The position numbers and the translations under genes are program-made. Below are positions 14,401 to 27,330 of a stretch of 64,000 nt of DNA, piece by piece. The notes beneath the pieces were generated by a model. That model was not told the origin of the DNA. It did no database searches and saw nothing but the letters and a program-made list of their open reading frames with translations. Each line of letters begins with the position of its first letter. The first letter of the stretch is position 1. The stretch lies in contig JACDQD010000102.1 of NCBI GenBank assembly GCA_019843655.1, positions 9,495,501 to 9,559,500 of the forward strand, read 5' to 3'. The stretch comes from Lethocerus indicus (Eukaryota > Arthropoda > Insecta > Hemiptera > Belostomatidae).

Positions 14401-17400
14401 CATGTGACTATCCAATGCATGATTTGGAAGTAATGAAAGAGAATATTGTTCCCAGTCCAGCTGAATCTCAATCATTCCACTCATCCTTAATCATTGACAG
14501 ATCAACTAAGGTTTGCAAATAAATATTTGTATGTTATTTAAGCATCAAAGAATTAACTATATCAAGTAGTAAAACTATTTTATAATATTGAAAACAAGAT
14601 AACCTGAGTTAGTTAAACCCAAATAAATAAATAATAGTATATCATAACTTCTAAAATCTTCTGTCTCAATTCTTCCATTTGTCACCACTCTCAATAATAT
14701 TAAGAAAATGCAGAAAATGTAATGAGAGTAGCTTTGGGATAAGGAATAATTAAAGAAAGATTCTGAAATTGTCATTGATAGAGATCTAATATAGCTTAGT
14801 GGTTGATGTGACATAGTATAAATGCATTGGTCCCAGAATTTGTTTCTGTGGTGATAGCATTTACTTCGGTTTCTGTACTGTGGTTTCCTCCAGTTTTTAA
14901 CACCGGAAAACCAATATAATAAATGTATTTATTTATATCATTGTTTTATAGCCGAAATTAAAATCAGGAATAAAATTAGATTCAGAGTACGTTGACAGTG
15001 TTGAGGAAATAAAAGAAGAAGGAGAATCATTATTTGAACAAAATAGCACCTTCAAGGAATTACACACAACTTCAAGTTCCGACAACAGTTCTCCAGAGAT
15101 TTCTACAACTTTAGAAGAACAGCCAAATGATTATATAAATACAGAACCACAGGTCTGGTCAATTCATAATGAGTAATCTAATATGTAGGGACATGTTTCC
15201 TTCCTGCCAATTTAAAATGAACTCTAAGTGTTTACATTTCAAACCCCTTAAACAATATTTTCAAGACCATTGATGTTAATAATGTATTGTGAAATTATTT
15301 GAATGTTATATTAATTTTTTATGTGTTGAATAGTGTTAATCTGAGTTTCGTGATTGTTCATTTGTCTTTTAAATTCTTTGTTTAGAAGGTAGATGACATA
15401 TTAAAGCCTCCTCCCATTCAACAGGATAGTGCTAAACTTCTAGAAGAACTGAGAAAAGTTAAACCAGAGAAGCTGAAACATCCTTCCTTACCAATGTAAG
15501 TTTGTGTCTTATTTTGTTAATTATAGCTCTTATAATAATGTTTTTTGGGGTGTGTGAACAAATTGTATCTGGTTTTGTTAATGAGAAAAATAAAAATACC
15601 ACAATGTATATTATAAGTTCCTTTTTAAAAAGTAGACTTTTTTACATTCTTCTAAAAATAAGCATATCTTTTACATTACGTGCGAACATGCTGCTTCTTC
15701 ATTAATTCTGTTAGTAAAATAACACGTTCAATTGTTCTGGTGAATGAAATTATTTTTATTAAAAATGTGTTGCATTCAATTGGATCTAAATTGTTAATTT
15801 TTGTTTTTTAGGAGACATATTAATGATGCTGTTGAAGAAGGTGAGCTCATTCATTTTTTTATTTATTTTTATATTTTTATTAATATAATTGTTCAAAATT
15901 GAGTTTTTGTATGGCAGATGCAACTTACACAACAGTTGGTCTAAAGAGAGAAGGAACTAATACAAGTTCAAACCTTAAAAGATCATCTTCTTCTCCTAAC
16001 ATTGCCCAGGTAATATCCAATATGGTTTGCAGTATTTTCACATATGTCTAAATTTACAATTGCAATGTTGTTATGTACTAATAATCAATAACCTTACCTA
16101 ATATGATACATTAGAAATAAATTTCTTTTAACTGTTAGAAAATCTATAAACTAATTTCTACCCAACTTGAATACTCAAACTGGTGTTGAGCAATATAATT
16201 TTGAATTTCAGCTGCTAATTTATGAATAATTATCACTAGGTGTACATGGGAAACCTTATGGTATTAATAAGTCTATAGACCAACAAACAGCAAACGGTGT
16301 TCCTTTTGCTTTATGTGCTTATAAAAATAGAGGAATCTTATATTTAATTAAACCAGACCCAGAGATATAAATTTGTTTTACTTATTTCAACTGTCTTATC
16401 ATCAGGGAAAAAGTATGTTGTAATGACTTATTAATGGTATAAAGTTATACCACAATTTATTAATTTTTATTATTAATGGTATAAATTGTTAATGTAATTA
16501 TTATACCATCATAGTCTAATGGAAATTAAAATATGCAACACATTTCTATTTCATTCTTGAAAGATACATTGAGTACATGTGTAAATATCATTGATTTTAC
16601 AATTATGATAGTCATAAATGTGTATACTATGTATTAATTAGAATACTGTATGCATATGATTAATATTTTATAGGATCTAAGAGGTGAAGATATTCCTATG
16701 AAGCAACCTCCATTTACAAGATTGAACAAACCAAGATTACCGACTTATGGAGAAAAAACAGATGCCACATATGGATCAACTGTAAGTAGAAAGAAATCAA
16801 TCTTTTTAAAATTAATAACTTATATTCTCAATCATAAAAATAAAAGTGTTAAGTTTTTAATTTAGCAAAAAAAGTATATTCTGGTTTATGCTATGTTCTG
16901 TTGTTAATAAAAAAGTATGCAGTTATGATTTTGCATAACAAATTTGTGTGCAATATACAATTTTTAAAACAAGTCTAATTAATGTGATTATGAAATTATA
17001 TTATCCTTTTTTTTATATCAGGTTTTATAAGATCATGTGATATATTGATATGTTTTTCTAGTAATCTGTTGTAATTTAAAACCCCCTACTGTATTGCTAA
17101 ACAAATATAAAAGTGTGTTAAATATTTAATTTTTATATTTATATTTTAAGAGGTAAAGATGATGTAACAGTTCACATGTGATAGGGTACGTCAGTCCAAG
17201 CCAGTCACATGTAAATAAGTCATTAGAGGGACACGTGCTATTCCATTCACCAAATTCAGTCAATAAAGTATGAAAATGACTATTGCTTTTAAATCAATTA
17301 ACACAATATTTAAAATATTATTTATTTGATGTAATAGAAATATAATTTCCTAGTTATTCCAACAGAACAAGTTATTTAAATTAAAAAAACATACATTATT

Positions 17401-17508
17401 AAATATAGGTTATTTCGTACTTATTTTGAAAAATGTATATCCTGGCAAAAAATTTAATACATAGTAATTAAACTAAAATTAGTTATTCATGAAAAAGCAG
17501 TATTTTAA

Positions 17509-17560
<52 letters not shown>

Positions 17561-20500
17561 CACCGTGAAAATATATGTTGTTATTTATTTGTCTGTATTT
17601 TGGTAATATAGCCTGTTTCTAGTTAAATCAGCAGACTTTACTGTTTTATAAAGAAACTGTTTCATTAAGCGAAGACGTTTTCTGAAGTGTTTTAAATATT
17701 ATCTCTAAATATAGCTATTTAGAGTTATATAGTTATTTGGCCCTTTTGCTTGCGGCTATATATGTAATAATATTTTATTATTATTACAGTTATTATTATC
17801 ATGACTGATCATAATATATTTCATTTTAGCAATATGTTATCAGTTGACCAAGTAATCAGTATTTCATATTGTGGATAAATGAAATACACTCAATAAAAAG
17901 TGGCATTAGATGGTACACTACCTATTAATTGAAGGAATATGTAAAAATATAAATGTTATAGATTTATTTATAATACCTAAATTATTAAGTTGTACTTAAT
18001 AATATGTTTAAATTATTCTACAAGCTTTCTTATTATTGTTTACGGAATGTTTGTGGACGGAATTATTTGAAAAATTTTTGAATTTAATAATAGATAAGGA
18101 TGTTAATACTCTAGGTTGTAGCAGTCAATGAAGTGAAGGCTAATTAGATCCTATTATACATATGTAGGCTCACTTGAAAGGCATCAAAGCCAGTGTACAC
18201 TTAGTCAAAATGGTGCTAGCAGAGAGATATCAGTTTTTGTTTCCTAACCTGATTATTTTTAAAATTAAAAGGGTATGCATCCTTGTTTTGATGGGTTTTG
18301 GATAGATTGTTTTGTTGCGTGAATTATTTGTAGCTATTTATTTATTAATTTATATTTTGTTATAAAACTTTTAATATTTGTTTGATACAAATTTTATTAA
18401 AAATGTTGGTGATTATATGAAATAATGGTCATTTATATAAAAGTAATGCATATTTATTTAATGTTTAAATGTGTTTATTGAAGTGTTGTATTAACAACAT
18501 TTTTTATTTTTTTATGTGAGTTTATCAGGAATGTTCTTTGTTGAGTTTTAAGCTAAAAATGTTCAGGAAAATTACTCTTCCTGTTTATACAATGGAAACT
18601 GTTTTTAGTTAATTTTCTTGGTTTCTTTCAGGCTTTGGGTTTGACAGGTCTGAAAAACTTTGCCAACAATTGTTATATGAATTCTATTCTTCAGTGTCTA
18701 AGTAACACAGAGGCTTTGGTTAAAGAATTGATAAATTTGAATAAACCTCAGTTTAATAATCAAAGTAAAACAAAAGGAAGGGTAGCATTAGAAGTTATAC
18801 AAACTTTACGTTCTATGTGGTCTGGTGAAATTAGAGTTTACAGTATTAAGGAATTGAAGGTAAAAATATTTTTGTTTTCTTTGTCATTCACAGTTTGTTG
18901 TAAACATTTGGAATGTCTTTCATGTCTTTTATAGATCGAGTGTTTGCTAAATTTCTAACTGTAGGCGTTTAAATAATTTGCAATTAGATTGTGGTTTCAG
19001 AATCAGAATATGGTAAAATGTGTAAACAATCATTGCTACATTTTGTAAACTTTGTAAATTTTAATTAAATTTTTAATTTAAAAGTATTTAATGTATGATT
19101 AGGCTTTAGAATATTGATTTAATCTTATACTATGAATGAATACTAATGTTTTGTTATTTTTTTAGGAATTAATGGGAAATATGAAAGATATATTTAAAGG
19201 AACAGCTCATCAAGATTCTAATGAATTTTTAATCATATTGTTGGAATATTTACATGAAGATCTCAAAGCAGTAAGACAATTTTTTTCCTTTTCAAGGCAC
19301 ACTATTATGTATTGTAATGTACTTACTTATTTACTTTAGGATAACTTATATTGTGTCGTTAGGATTTGTAACACTTTTGGACTTGATATAATACTAAAAT
19401 ACCTGTTGGCATAATTAGGCATACAATTATAGAGGAAAATCATTATCATTTTATATAAGACAGATATATATTAGACTGATTTTACATTGTGATGTGTAAT
19501 TATTTAAACGTTTGTTATACCGTGTAAAAATGTATAATCTAACAGCAGGAAAATTTTTTAACACTGACTGGAGCTGATGAGAATTCAGGAGAAAAAGCTT
19601 GGGGCGAATTCAAACGCAAGAATTCATCAGTTATACAAAGGTTATTTTACGGACAGCAGAAATCTACTGTAACCTGTTCTACTTGTAATCATTCATCCAT
19701 CACTTTTGAACCATTTTTTAATCTGTTTGTACCAATACCTGCAACCTCAGAAAAAGTCACTCTGCTAGTAAGTTATAAATAATTATAATTTAAATTTAGT
19801 ATTCTGAGTATTATCAAACTGATTTTTTCTGCATTTATCAGAAAATGTTTTATTTAATATGCCATATAAGTTGAGCATTTAACATTAAATGTATTGGGCT
19901 TCAAAAATAACATAAAACCCTTTATGATTTTTATACAATTTGAATAAATGTGATGCATAATCAAAGTGCAGAAATGGATCAACCTCTTTCATTAGAAGTT
20001 GAGTTTGTCCAATAATTAAGAATGGGTTTTGATATTAGAAACACAAATTCATTCATAGTTCATTCAAATTACCTCATACCTGAAAATTAATTACATTTGA
20101 GTAAGTGAAGTTAGCAACAAAAGTTATGTCTTTTTAGGACTGCATACAGCTGTACATGTCAGGTGAAAATATAACTGGTTGGAAATGTCCCAAATGTCAA
20201 GGAGAAAGAAATGCAACGAAGAAGTTTGATATTAGCAAACTTCCCCCAATATTAATCATTGCTCTTAAAAGGTACATAAAAATGAATATTCAGTTTAAAT
20301 CCAGTATATTGAAATAATTAAAATTTATAATAATCTTAATTTACATGTTTGCATTAGGCAGGCTTTGCTTGTAACCTGGTTGAGCTTTATTATTTCTACT
20401 CGTCCTTCTGTAGTGTACTAGGCCAAATCAAAGTCTGTCATATGTTTTAATGGTTTACATTTAATATAATATGTGGTGTAGATTTGTTTTATTACGAAGT

Positions 20501-21411
20501 TGTTTTGTACGTAATAGTGATTATAAAGAAAATATGTTTTCAAATGGGAAGCTCATCATTTTAATCGATTACTTTTATAATACAACACATTTTGAACTTT
20601 CCAATCATCAACTTTAATTCATTATTAATTATAAATTTGATAATTTCAATCACTTTGATTATCTATAATGCATGAAATTGTAGCTTTTAAAGAGATCATT
20701 TGACATTGCATGTTATCACAGACCTTCATATTAGGTGCTTGTTATATAACTTTAAATGTGTCTATATATAAAGTTATGAATATTAGGTTACAAGCATAGT
20801 TTGCTCATTAACGTAGGAATCAGAGAGAAAACTTTGAAAAATTGGTTCATCTAAACAGAACCAACATTAAAAGACATTTTGAGTTCGCCTTGGATTATTC
20901 TTATTAATTCACTGCTCCATACTTGTTTGTAATATTTATATTCATATTCTGTAACACACAATTTGGATAAACGAAAGAACTGTAGTGAACTGAATTTCAA
21001 GTAATACAAGAAATCTAATGTAAATATAAATAAACGTTGTATAATTAAGAGGATTTTTCTGTAGGTTTACACAGGAAGATGATTCTTGGTTGCACAAAAA
21101 GGAGAACACTGTAATGTACCCACTGCAAAACTTGGATATGAAAAGGTTTACAGTTAAAAATAGTGAACAGAGATATATGAACTATGAATTATATGCAGTT
21201 TCAACACACTCGGGTACCCTTAAGTCAGGCCATTACAAAGCAATATGTAAAAACTGTCTGACTGGCAAGTAAGACAATAGACCTATTGTTACATTAATAC
21301 TGTTGACAAAAGTTATTAGGATTTGCTAACATTTCTTAAACTAGTATTTTTGAAATGTGAAAAGAAATTGAAAATACATTGCATATCAATGTGAAATAAT
21401 ATATTTCACTC

Positions 21412-21457
<46 letters not shown>

Positions 21458-22634
21458 TTTTTACATTTCAAACATACTATATTTAACACAAAAAACATGA
21501 ATAAAATATAATTAAAAAACTGGGGACTATTTTTTCTGTGTAATTGATTATTTTAAGATGAGAAATGTATGTAATAGAGAGCCAGATCGTTAGTGCCAAT
21601 AATTAAGCTCTCTTAATTAGTTAAGAATGTTGCATTCTAACTAAATGATGCACATTATCCAATATTGACATTGTATCGAATAGACAGCTACATACCATCA
21701 TTTTTACATTACTGAATTATGTGCAAGACAACTTCTCCCCGTCTACTTATAAAGTATGGCTAACTTTTTGTGCAACAAGACTATTGTGATTATTATATTT
21801 GATTTGAAAGCAAAATTGTCAGTTAAATTATTTTTAAATTTTCCACTTTAATGTATCACTAAGCAATGCATTACATTTTAAAAATACAGGGGGAAAACCA
21901 CTTATTTTTAAAAGGTTGAATGGATACCTTATTAAGTTATATCCTAATGAATTGGGAGAAAGAGTGTGGTTATGTACTTAGTTCTGAAAACATTATTCTA
22001 GCTTCTCTTTCTTGTCATCCTGTTTAATCTTTTCCATACCCCAAGTAGATTCTGTAACATTTTCTGAAGTTTGTACCTATTAGTAATGTCTAGAAAGTAC
22101 CATATATAAAAACCTAAAGGTGGTATTTAAATTGCCAGCTCAGTTTAACAATTTTAATTATTACATTTAATTTTGTTATTTTTGTTAACATTTACCAAAA
22201 CAATTGTTGGTAAAACCAATATCATGCATTATTTTTCATTAGTTTTAGTTAATTTTTTTAACATCTCAATTACTAAACAAATTACTGCCATATTAATAGT
22301 TTTATCTGCTATTGAATCAGTATTTTTGCAGTATAAATATGATTTCATAAATGTCTAGTGGCATAGGTATTAACCATTGATATCACTATTGGTGTGAATT
22401 TGTTTTTTGCTTCAGCTGTAAGAAACCCGTGCTCATTGGTGTTTAGGCTGTTGGAGATTGGTTTTGGAGTTTTTGGAGATTATAGATTGGCAGAATCTTT
22501 TTAATGTGTAAAAAATTCTTTTTTTTTTTAGGTGGTACATGTTTGATGACCAGTTCATTGATCCATTATCTACACAACGTGTCAAAGATCATCCAGATGC
22601 ATATATATTATTTTACAATGCAGTCGGAAACTAA
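10502..22634 (+). CDS. USP8: Ubiquitin carboxyl-terminal hydrolase 8 (USP8/UBPY), complete
   Basis: Cysteine deubiquitinase acting at endosomes on receptors and ESCRT-linked cargo. Exons: 10502-10629, 11462-11686, 12600-12724, 12796-12958, 13521-13677, 13927-14065, 14395-14510, 14952-15152, 15386-15495, 15812-15840, 15918-16009, 16674-16781, 18632-18859, 19166-19270, 19546-19767, 20138-20271, 21065-21268, 22532-22634; 862 residues, all phases consistent. Domains: N-terminal USP8 dimerisation/MIT-like region (about 1-120); rhodanese-like domain (about 165-330, SLLVLDVRSKKDFEESHL and ILEGGFEDLLSRYP); linker with a 14-3-3 type motif RSSSSP at 486-491; USP domain from about 532, with Cys545, two CxxC zinc pairs (686/689, 733/736), His817 in SGHYKAICKN and Asp834/835 in MFDDQF. 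Human USP8 is longer: the long coiled-coil linker and the WW-like segment are not seen. The catalytic box reads FANNCYMNS, where the family norm is LGNTCYMNS. Introns, up to 1.85 kb, hold only AT-rich sequence and TA runs. Confidence 0.96.
11385..11418. repeat. (AT)n microsatellite
   Basis: Alternating AT run about 45 bases upstream of USP8 exon 2, just before its acceptor region. Confidence 0.95.
17514..17558. repeat. (AT)n microsatellite
   Basis: About 45 bases of pure AT in the largest USP8 intron (16782-18631). Nothing else recognisable was seen in that intron. Confidence 0.95.
21416..21455. repeat. (TA)n microsatellite
   Basis: About 40 bases of TA in the last USP8 intron (21269-22531). 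Confidence 0.95.
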
Positions 22635-22641
22635 ACTAGTC

Positions 22642-22665
22642 AATCTCCAATTAAAAACGGAGATT
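22642..22665 (+). promoter_or_regulatory. Stem-loop just after the USP8 stop codon
   Basis: aatctcc pairs perfectly with ggagatt across a 10-base A-rich loop, seven bases after the stop. The stem is short, so it could be chance; no known element class matches. Confidence 0.35.
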
Positions 22666-22713
22666 AACATTTGAGGCAATTACTTTTTGGCCTTGTTAGT
22701 AACGTGCCTTCAT

Positions 22714-22747
22714 ACCCAATATTCCCTGAGTATGGGAAGTATTGGGT
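22714..22747 (+). promoter_or_regulatory. Longer stem-loop in the USP8 3' UTR
   Basis: acccaatattccc pairs with gggaagtattgggt with a single bulged base, around the loop tgagtat. It is the strongest hairpin in the UTR. The role is unknown. Confidence 0.45.
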
Positions 22748-24160
22748 TGAGTTTGATGATTTTGTCATTTAGGACATGGGTTACTGGTAAACAAATCTAG
22801 TTATGCTAGTATTTTTGAAAAGAAATATAGACCGGTGTTGTGTCTGACTATATAAAATGTGTTTGTATTTATTTTTGAAGTGTTATATCATTAGAGATGA
22901 AGAAAACCTATTTTGGTTTAAATTTTGTGCATTACTGTGATTATAAGAAATTGTTAGGTTATGAATACACAAGCTATACCAGAATATTTCTCTGCAAATA
23001 AAAATGTTGTGTTAAGTATACTTATCAGTGAATTCATGCTCACATTAACAAACATTCCTCCCCTGTAAGCACAGTAATATATTATTTTGTTAACTTACAC
23101 ACTATAATTCAGCAGCTGTTATAATATACATTTGAAATAGGTGCTTTATTTAATAAGTGGATACTAACATATGAAATGTTTGGTTTGGGTCTGCCAAGCT
23201 TTAAATCTGCCTATCTTGTGCTTCACATTCTGCTGATCTTGACCTTACTAGAGGATTACATTCTGTTGTGTTGATGTTTTATTTATGGTATTATTTCAGA
23301 CAATTCACTTTATATATTATATTTGTATTAATATCTCCAAATTAGTTGACATTAATAATTAAATATTCATATTTAATTTTTTCCTTTAATTTTATTAAGT
23401 GCAAATAGGGTTTAGTTGTTATGTGCCCAATATTTAATACATAATTAAATATTGAAGAATCACTTCAATATGTAATATCTAAAGTCAATTTGTCTCGAAT
23501 ATTTCTTTTTGATAGGATTTACCACAATATTTTGTAAAATATTAAAATAATTTTATAATCTGCTCGATATTATAATTATAAATCAGATGCTATTTGTTGC
23601 CATTCTTTTATCTAGACAACATATTTTTATCTTATCTATTTTTGTGTGAGTGAATGAGTGTGAGTGTGTGTACACTTGTGAATTATACACATATAATAAG
23701 TAATTGTATGAGAAAATTAACTATTGGTTTTGTTATATAAACATTGCAGTCAATGAAATGATTTGAAAAGAAGCTTATTAAATATTTGATATTTTATTAA
23801 AATAAATTTTATAATTAAATATATGTTTGTTATTGCTGTGATTAGCCAAAGACTTAGTTAGTGTGTAAGTTATTTATTAACTCTGTAGTTTACTGTTTCA
23901 CTACTAAACTAACAGAAGAGTAGGTATATATTTTCAGATTTGAATGATATTGCCTTTACTTTAAACTTTACAGAGTTTTGTAAAAACATAATTTATAAAT
24001 CATATTATTATATAAATGTTAGAATGTCATCTAATGTAGCATGGAGCTTCCAGATTATAAACATGAGCAATTTTTGTGGTGTAGAAATATGTTGACCAAA
24101 AAAGAAATAATTTCATAAATTATTTATAATGTTCTTTATCACTAGCTGAATTTAAGAATT

Positions 24161-24600
24161 TTGTTTGTTTGAGTGAGGGAACAGTTAATTTAAAACTTTG
24201 CAATGTCACAGGAGTAAATTTGTTATTGTTTTTTATTTAATTTAAACTATTTCAATAAAGGTAAAAATTATAATTTAAGTTTATAGTAAACATCTTTCTT
24301 GAAAAAACCTAGTTTTTTCCTTTTTATAAATAAAACCAGGGTTGTATACAAGATTTTCTGAACATTGAGAAATTAATTATACTTTGTTTGTTTGAGTGAA
24401 GGAACAGTTAATTTAAAACTTTGCAATGTCACAGGAGTAAATTTATTGTTTTTATTTAATTTAAACTATTTCAATAAAGGTAAAAATTATAATTGAAGTT
24501 TATAATAAACATCTTTCTCGAAAATACCTAGTTTTTTCCTTTTTATAAATAAAACCAGGGTTGTATACAAGATTTTCCGAACATTGAGAAATTAACTATA
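24161..24600. repeat. Direct tandem duplication, about 220-base unit, two copies
   Basis: Copy one is about 24161-24380 and copy two about 24384-24600. They match over nearly their whole length with a few substitutions and small indels; both carry ttgcaatgtcacaggagtaa, tttcaataaaggt and ccagggttgtatacaagatt. Each copy holds an AATAAA. No ORF is seen. It looks like a recent local duplication rather than a transposon, since no terminal repeats were found. Confidence 0.9.
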
Positions 24601-24700
24601 AAATATAATCTATTTTCTGTATCTAAGATACCTGTTTCATGCCACAACATAATGGCTGTGATGGACAAGCTTAATGGTTGGAGTAACATAATTCTTATGA

Positions 24701-25020
24701 TATTTCTCCATCTCTTCGATTTGGCCTATTTTAGACCAGTTTTGGCTTCTCACTATCTTCAATAGTTCTAATACATTTGATTGGTGGCACTTAAACATGT
24801 TGGCCACTGGTGTGGCATTCTGCCTGCATTGTTACTAGTACTGATTCCTCAGTACAGTAGACCAGAATCAGTGCAGTGACAATGCAGATGATTCACCCTC
24901 AACAAGCAACATGTTCCCCAAGGTGCACAAGTCAACTCAATTGATTGGTGGAACTCCATTGAAAATTATAAGAAGCTGAAATCAGTATTGTGTAGATCAA
25001 ATCAACAAGTGGAGAAAGAA
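24701..25020. mobile_element. Degenerate member of the foldback family
   Basis: Left arm from 24701 (tatttctccatctcttcgat) and right arm to about 25020 (aacaagtggagaaagaa) are imperfect inverted repeats. The reverse complement of the left arm has gaagatagtgagaagccaaa, close to gaagatggtgagcaaaag in the 3885-4154 element. Inner arms near 24830-24852 and 24862-24892 (cattgttactagtactgattc against gaatcagtgcagtgacaatg) also pair. It is clearly older than the intronic copy. Confidence 0.65.
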
Positions 25021-25991
25021 GTCTGCAAGAATGATGCTGTCCAATATCATAACTTTTGTAATTGGTGTACAGTTCTTCCAATGGGAACCAGACAAAAAAA
25101 ATTATGTGAATGTTAATTTAAAATGTTTAAACTACAATGTAATAAATACATGTTATTTTTATAAAATGAATAATTGAATTTTGTTGAATGCTATGTTAAT
25201 TCTGACTGTCTATATCCAATAATAGGTCTTTATTTCCAACATTTCTTAGATGTATTTGACCTTAAAGTAACACTGTGCCTTCTGATTTCAAAAAGCTGGT
25301 AACCATGATCTTTCATTGAAATATTTTCACCTGGGAGCAGGTTAAGTTTGTGTCAAGACCTGTGAATATTTCCAATTTTGTCTAGAAAAAGGAGTTCTAC
25401 ATTCTATTACAATCTGACTTGGATAACAATGTTCTTGTTTTTTCTTTTCTTATATAGCACAAGTAGATCACTGTGATCTGTAACACCCTTAACAACAATG
25501 AGATACCTTTTGTATTTTGAGTGCTTAAATGTATAACAAAGAGTGTTAAATTAATAATTTCCAAGACTTAAGGAGAAAAAACAGATTTTTTTGTTTTTTT
25601 AAATGACACTTTACATTTTACCAATAAAATATTTAATATCCTGAAACCAAGATATGTGAAAACTAAAAGCAAAATAAAATATTTCTGTGGTATTGTGACA
25701 AATTATTGTATAATAACCTATGTATAAAAGAGGGATCTATTCCTTTATTGGGTAACACTTAGTTTGCAACTGCAATAACAAGTGTTAGCCCCTAAGAAAT
25801 ATTTCTTACTCTAACTTGGGCATGGCATAAAGTGGCTGGACTAACAAAACCTTCAACTAACATCAGTAACAAATCTCACCATTGCTCATAATGTAATAGT
25901 ATCTGATTACACAATATGAATGAAAAATCTTACGAAAATCCCTCATCGATAGATTTAACACTATAAAATATTGTTCATTGCAATGTACAAA

Positions 25992-25995
<4 letters not shown>

Positions 25996-26029
<34 letters not shown>
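25996..26029. repeat. (TA)n microsatellite
   Basis: About 34 bases of TA between two foldback-family elements. Confidence 0.95.
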
Positions 26030-26031
<2 letters not shown>

Positions 26032-26232
26032 TATTCACTCTCAGATCTATTTTGTTCCTAAAAACTAGAAAACCTAATTTAACATAATGTGTTATAATAA
26101 AGATGATCATTATGATTAGACTTAATCATAGGTCTTAACTGGAAAAACAAGGATAAATGTTCATATGATTGGTATACCAAGTGTATTTAATTGTTTGGAA
26201 TGCCATCTACTTATTACCATTTGGCAATCATA

Positions 26233-26466
26233 TTTCTCCACTTGCTGATTCGGTTTTATCCTATACTGGTTTCTGTTTCTTACCATCATCAATAAAGTAG
26301 TGAGACATTTGAGCATGTCATAAAGCTACAGAAAGGAGGCCCTCAAGGGGGGAGTTTGAGTATTTCACTAATCTATTGATCATTATTTCTTTTGAAACAC
26401 TAGTGATGATGATGAGAAGCCAAAACCGGTAGTATGCTAGCAACAAAACAACGAGTGGGGACAGAA
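26233..26466. mobile_element. Degenerate member of the foldback family
   Basis: The left arm (26233-26305, ctccacttgctgattcggtt) and right arm (26396-26466, gatgatgatgagaagccaaa, then acgagtggggaca) are imperfect inverted repeats. Both share words with the PI4KA-intron palindrome: gatggtgag, accggt, and the ctggtttg/ctccactt end. The centre (26306-26395) is unrelated sequence. Diverged and non-coding. Confidence 0.6.
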
Positions 26467-26929
26467 GATGGCAAAATAACAACAAATGCAGTTCATTAAT
26501 ACGTAAAAAATAAGGCTTACAATACATGGAACCATTTTTTCCCCAATGAAGCATTGTCAATAAATCATAAATATCGGCATACAATTTTTTCTGCCCTAGA
26601 AGTCGACGTTGAATGTATCATTTGCTATTACAAATATTAAGCGTAAACCCTTTCATTTGTTTCCTTGAAATGAATGTATAAGGCAATGAAAGCTGGCTCA
26701 AAAATAATTTATCTAATATTCACTTCAGCCAATCGTTAACAAACGCAAACAAGTAGTATCCTACACCACGTAAACACTACTAGCCAGCCAGTCTATACAA
26801 CCGTAGAAATAAATTTGTTTCTAAACCGAAATCAGTTTTGCGTGATGTTAAAAATAATGCTACATTTGCAGTTGAAAGAAACTGAATTATTTGCGATAAT
26901 AGTAAACACTGCTTAAAGGATACTCCACT

Positions 26930-27330
26930 GGCAGCTGATGTGTGTAAGTGTCCTAGGCTTCTAGTTGGAATAAGAACACAGATCGGCGCGATAAGGCCGT
27001 ACCGCTATCACTATTAAGCTATGAAATTTACAATAATTTATACTCATTAACTATATACAGCTATTTGACACAGTACATAATAATTGTACATATTGTTTCT
27101 ATTGTACTCGTAGAAACTTGGTACCGCAGCGCTAATCTTTTTACCGCCGCAACCAAGATTGTTTCTGTTTCCTCCTAGTGATCAAACTTAAAACAAATTA
27201 TTTAGCACATTTACTTTTGTATATCTCAGGACTAAGTCGCTCAAAGCTCACTCAGTCGATGGAATTGCACTAGTTTGTGAGTATCCGTTACCCCACAACT
27301 TTAATATTTACTTACGACCAGATGAACGAA
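26930..27330. other. GC-richer, CpG-containing patch with no gene assigned
   Basis: Against an AT-rich background this patch holds words such as gatcggcgcgataaggccgt and accgcagcgctaatc. No ORF or RNA gene could be supported. It might be a promoter or non-coding first exon, for example of MEIOC downstream, or a transposon remnant. Confidence 0.3.

Larger units (their letters stand above)
22635..23002 (+). other. USP8 3' UTR with poly(A) signal
   Basis: The stop codon is at 22632-22634. The first AATAAA downstream is at 22997-23002, giving a 3' UTR of about 380 bases if used. Two stem-loops lie within it (22642-22665 and 22714-22747). Further AATAAA hexamers at 24254-24259 and 24473-24478, inside a tandem duplication, could be alternative ends. 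Confidence 0.6.
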
